Shown in pieces: positions 7,165-9,272 of a stretch of DNA of 9,272 nt (its first letter is position 1; the number at the start of each line of letters is the position of its first letter). The position numbers and the translations under genes were made by a program. Source of the DNA: Streptococcus sp. UBA6071. GTDB lineage: Bacteria > Bacillota > Bacilli > Lactobacillales > Streptococcaceae. A model generated the notes under the pieces. The model did not search any database, was not told the DNA's origin, and was given only the letters and a program-made list of their open reading frames with translations. The stretch is taken from assembly GCA_002436115.1 (NCBI GenBank), contig DIXV01000031.1, positions 4,828 through 14,099 of the forward strand, in the 5' to 3' direction.

Positions 7165-7183
7165 ATGTAAGAAAATCTAACAT
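7165..7183. promoter_or_regulatory. Probable GlnR operator between glnP and uvrB
   Basis: The 19-base inverted repeat ATGTAAGAAAATCTAACAT fits the GlnR/TnrA-type pattern TGTNA-N7-TNACA, with outer arms ATGT/ACAT matching exactly. On the minus strand it reads TGTTAGATTTTCTTACA. Its centre (about 7174) lies about 61 bases upstream of the predicted glnP start and about 57 bases upstream of the predicted uvrB start. GlnR represses glutamine uptake genes in streptococci and lactococci when nitrogen is plentiful, so the site makes sense for glnPQ. Any effect on uvrB is unproven. Confidence 0.7.
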
Positions 7184-7195
7184 GATTATGCGAAT

Positions 7196-7224
7196 CTGAT
7201 TTTTCTTATGAGATATGATAGAAT
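7196..7224 (+). promoter_or_regulatory. Candidate promoter of uvrB
   Basis: An extended -10, TGA plus TAGAAT (7219-7224), lies 17 bases after a weak -35, CTGATT (7196-7201). Its core TGATAGAAT is identical to that of the promoter at 239-247. Transcription would start near 7231, giving a leader of about 78 bases. That leader includes a small hairpin, GGTAA (7252-7256) with TTACC (7262-7266). Confidence 0.55.
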
Positions 7225-7295
7225 GAAAGAAGAAGTCTTTCACCAGCTTTAGGTAAGGAAATTACCGATGGTATGAAGCCTAAATAGACACAAGT

Positions 7296-7300
7296 AGGAG
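7296..7300 (+). promoter_or_regulatory. Ribosome binding site fixing the GTG start of uvrB
   Basis: AGGAG ends eight bases before GTG 7309. No in-frame ATG exists between it and the conserved ATP-binding region until codon 54, inside the Walker A neighbourhood, so the GTG must be the start. Confidence 0.85.
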
Positions 7301-7308
7301 AGTTAAAA

Positions 7309-9272
7309 GTGATAGATAGAGTAACAGACAATCAGTTTAGATTAGTGTCATCATATCAGCCATCTGGGGATCAACCTCAGGCGATTAAGGAATTAGTGGA
7401 CAATCTAGAAGGTGGAGAGAAAGCTCAGATTCTCCTTGGAGCGACGGGGACCGGTAAGACCTATACCATGAGTCAAGTGATTCAGAAAGTTAACAAACCT
7501 ACCTTGGTCATCGCTCATAATAAAACACTGGCTGGTCAACTGTACGGAGAATTCAAGGAATTTTTTCCAGATAATGCGGTAGAATACTTTGTTTCCTACT
7601 ATGATTATTACCAGCCCGAAGCTTATGTTCCTTCTAGTGATACTTATATTGAAAAAGACAGTTCAGTCAATGATGAGATTGATAAACTTCGCCATTCAGC
7701 AACCTCTTCGTTACTAGAGCGTAATGATGTTATCGTTGTTGCATCCGTTAGTTGTATCTACGGTTTAGGTTCACCCAAGGAATATGCTGACAGTGCAGTT
7801 AGTTTGCGCCCAGGGCAGGAGATTTCTAGGGACGACTTGCTAAATGCTTTAGTTGGCATTCAATTTGAACGAAATGACATTGAATTTCAGCGGGGCTGTT
7901 TTCGTGTTCGTGGCGATGTGGTGGAAATTTTCCCAGCTAGTCGCGATGAGCATGCCTTTCGGGTGGAATTTTTCGGAGATGAGATTGATCGTATTCGAGA
8001 AATTGAGAGTTTGACAGGTAAAAATTTGGGTGAGGTAGATCATTTGGTTCTTTTTCCAGCTACTCACTTTATGACCAATGATGATCGGATGGAGCACTCT
8101 ATCAGCCTTATTCAAGCGGAATTAGAAGAACAGCTTAAGTGTTTTGAACAGGAGGGCAAACTCTTAGAAGCTCAACGATTGAAACAACGGACAGACTATG
8201 ATATTGAAATGCTTCGTGAAATGGGGTACACAAATGGGGTTGAAAACTACTCCCGTCACATGGATGGGCGTTCTGAGGGAGAACCTCCTTATACCCTATT
8301 GGATTTCTTTCCAGATGATTTTCTTATCATGATTGATGAGAGTCATATGACTATGGGGCAAATTAAGGGTATGTATAATGGTGACCGCTCACGGAAGCAG
8401 ATGTTGGTTGACTATGGGTTTAGACTACCTAGTGCTTTGGACAATCGCCCCATGCGACGAGAGGAATTTGAAGGCCATGTTCATCAGATTGTTTATGTCT
8501 CTGCTACTCCAGGTGACTATGAGATGGAGCAGACAGACACCATTATTGAGCAGATCATCAGACCAACAGGTCTCCTTGATCCAGAAGTAGATGTTCGCCC
8601 AACCATGGGACAGATGGATGACTTGCTTGGCGAGATTAACAAGAGAGCTGAAAAAGGTGAGCGGGTCTTTGTCACCACCTTGACTAAAAAAATGGCGGAG
8701 GATTTGACGGACTACCTTAAGGAAATGGGCATAAAGGTCAAATACATGCACTCTGATATTAAAACCCTTGAGCGAACAGAAATCATTCGGGATCTTCGTT
8801 TGGGTGTCTTTGATGTTCTAATCGGGATTAACTTATTACGAGAGGGGATTGATGTCCCAGAGGTTAGTCTAGTGGCTATTCTTGATGCCGACAAAGAGGG
8901 CTTCTTGCGTAATGAACGCGGGCTTATTCAAACCATTGGCCGTGCTGCTAGAAATAGCGAAGGTCATGTTATCATGTATGCTGATAATATCACTAATTCT
9001 ATGCGAAATGCGATGGCAGAAACAGCCCGTCGTCGGCAAATTCAGATAGCTTATAACGAGAAACATGGTATCACCCCACAAACCATTAAAAAAGAAATCC
9101 GAGACCTCATCGCAATCACTAAAACAGAGAAAGCAGAAGAGACGCAAGCGTTAGATATAGAAAGTATGACTAAGACTGAGCGAAAAGAAACGATTAAAAA
9201 ACTCCAAAAAAGAATGCAGGCAGCTGCAGAACTTTTGGATTTCGAGTTGGCTGCACAAATCCGTGACATGGT
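7309..9272 (+). CDS. uvrB: UvrABC excision nuclease subunit B (3' end cut by window edge)
   Basis: UvrB verifies DNA damage loaded by UvrA and recruits UvrC for nucleotide excision repair in the cytoplasm. The window holds 654 complete codons from a GTG start. The family is usually about 660-670 residues, so only the last few are missing. Motifs seen are Walker A GATGTGKT (44-51), the tyrosine-rich beta-hairpin that clamps DNA ([14 protein letters not shown], 93-106), the DESH Walker B motif (343-346) and helicase motif [10 protein letters not shown], with Arg545 and Arg548. The UVR domain that contacts UvrC begins near residue 628 and is cut off. The frame is intact throughout. The gene is divergent from glnP, with a 223-base spacer. 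Confidence 0.98.
   Translation, partial: MIDRVTDNQFRLVSSYQPSGDQPQAIKELVDNLEGGEKAQILLGATGTGKTYTMSQVIQKVNKPTLVIAHNKTLAGQLYGEFKEFFPDNAVEYFVSYYDYYQPEAYVPSSDTYIEKDSSVNDEIDKLRHSATSSLLERNDVIVVASVSCIYGLGSPKEYADSAVSLRPGQEISRDDLLNALVGIQFERNDIEFQRGCFRVRGDVVEIFPASRDEHAFRVEFFGDEIDRIREIESLTGKNLGEVDHLVLFPATHFMTNDDRMEHSISLIQAELEEQLKCFEQEGKLLEAQRLKQRTDYDIEMLREMGYTNGVENYSRHMDGRSEGEPPYTLLDFFPDDFLIMIDESHMTMGQIKGMYNGDRSRKQMLVDYGFRLPSALDNRPMRREEFEGHVHQIVYVSATPGDYEMEQTDTIIEQIIRPTGLLDPEVDVRPTMGQMDDLLGEINKRAEKGERVFVTTLTKKMAEDLTDYLKEMGIKVKYMHSDIKTLERTEIIRDLRLGVFDVLIGINLLREGIDVPEVSLVAILDADKEGFLRNERGLIQTIGRAARNSEGHVIMYADNITNSMRNAMAETARRRQIQIAYNEKHGITPQTIKKEIRDLIAITKTEKAEETQALDIESMTKTERKETIKKLQKRMQAAAELLDFELAAQIRDM

Noticed and set aside
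7272..7286. Five-codon reading frame in the uvrB leader (ATG AAG CCT AAA TAG)
   Set aside because: No ribosome binding site precedes it, and it is too short to distinguish from chance. There is no sign of leader-peptide attenuation.
8425..8751. Minus-strand open frame of about 108 codons inside uvrB
   Set aside because: It lies opposite conserved UvrB helicase codons with no ribosome binding site or promoter. It is a shadow of the real gene.

Overview
This window reads as chromosomal core DNA of a Streptococcus, probably of the pyogenic group. The support is the low-GC, AT-rich spacing, strong AGGAGG-type ribosome binding sites, extended -10 promoters, an Obg and a UvrB sequence of clearly streptococcal character, and a GlnP with two fused substrate-binding domains, as in lactococci and streptococci. 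I see no phage, insertion sequence, CRISPR array, tRNA or rRNA. Species cannot be fixed by reading alone.

Positions 1-2050 carry a plus-strand block. It holds the tail of an unidentified, probably membrane, protein (1-78), a promoter (219-247), a 41-residue DUF4044-type single-span membrane protein (285-410), an intrinsic hairpin, the ribosome-associated GTPase gene obgE (461-1780), a 57-residue uncharacterised protein (1828-2001) and a terminator. The hairpin between the small membrane gene and obgE leaves only about 25 bases before the obgE start, so obgE must be reached by readthrough or from a promoter inside the small gene.

Positions 2002-2333 are non-coding but not empty. They hold the operon terminator, a second terminator-like hairpin, and a decayed, frameshifted relative of the 57-residue gene (about 2148-2223). 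An extended -10 promoter then serves the next gene, a membrane-anchored glycerophosphodiester phosphodiesterase (2334-4115). A strong 16-bp hairpin (4121-4156) separates it from the convergent genes that follow and can terminate both strands.

Positions 4174-7085 on the minus strand are a glutamine/glutamate-type ABC importer operon. The first gene is a glnP fusion (signal peptide, two binding domains, permease) and the second is the ATPase glnQ, with stop and start overlapping as TAATG. The 223-base gap to the divergent gene uvrB (7309 to beyond the window end) holds both promoters and, between them, an inverted repeat matching the GlnR operator pattern. Nitrogen status therefore probably controls glutamine uptake here, and the site lies almost equally far from the uvrB promoter.

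The region is mostly ordinary housekeeping DNA. The parts most worth a second look are the decayed paralogue, the hairpin before obgE, the shared GlnR-like site, and the two small uncharacterised proteins flanking obgE.
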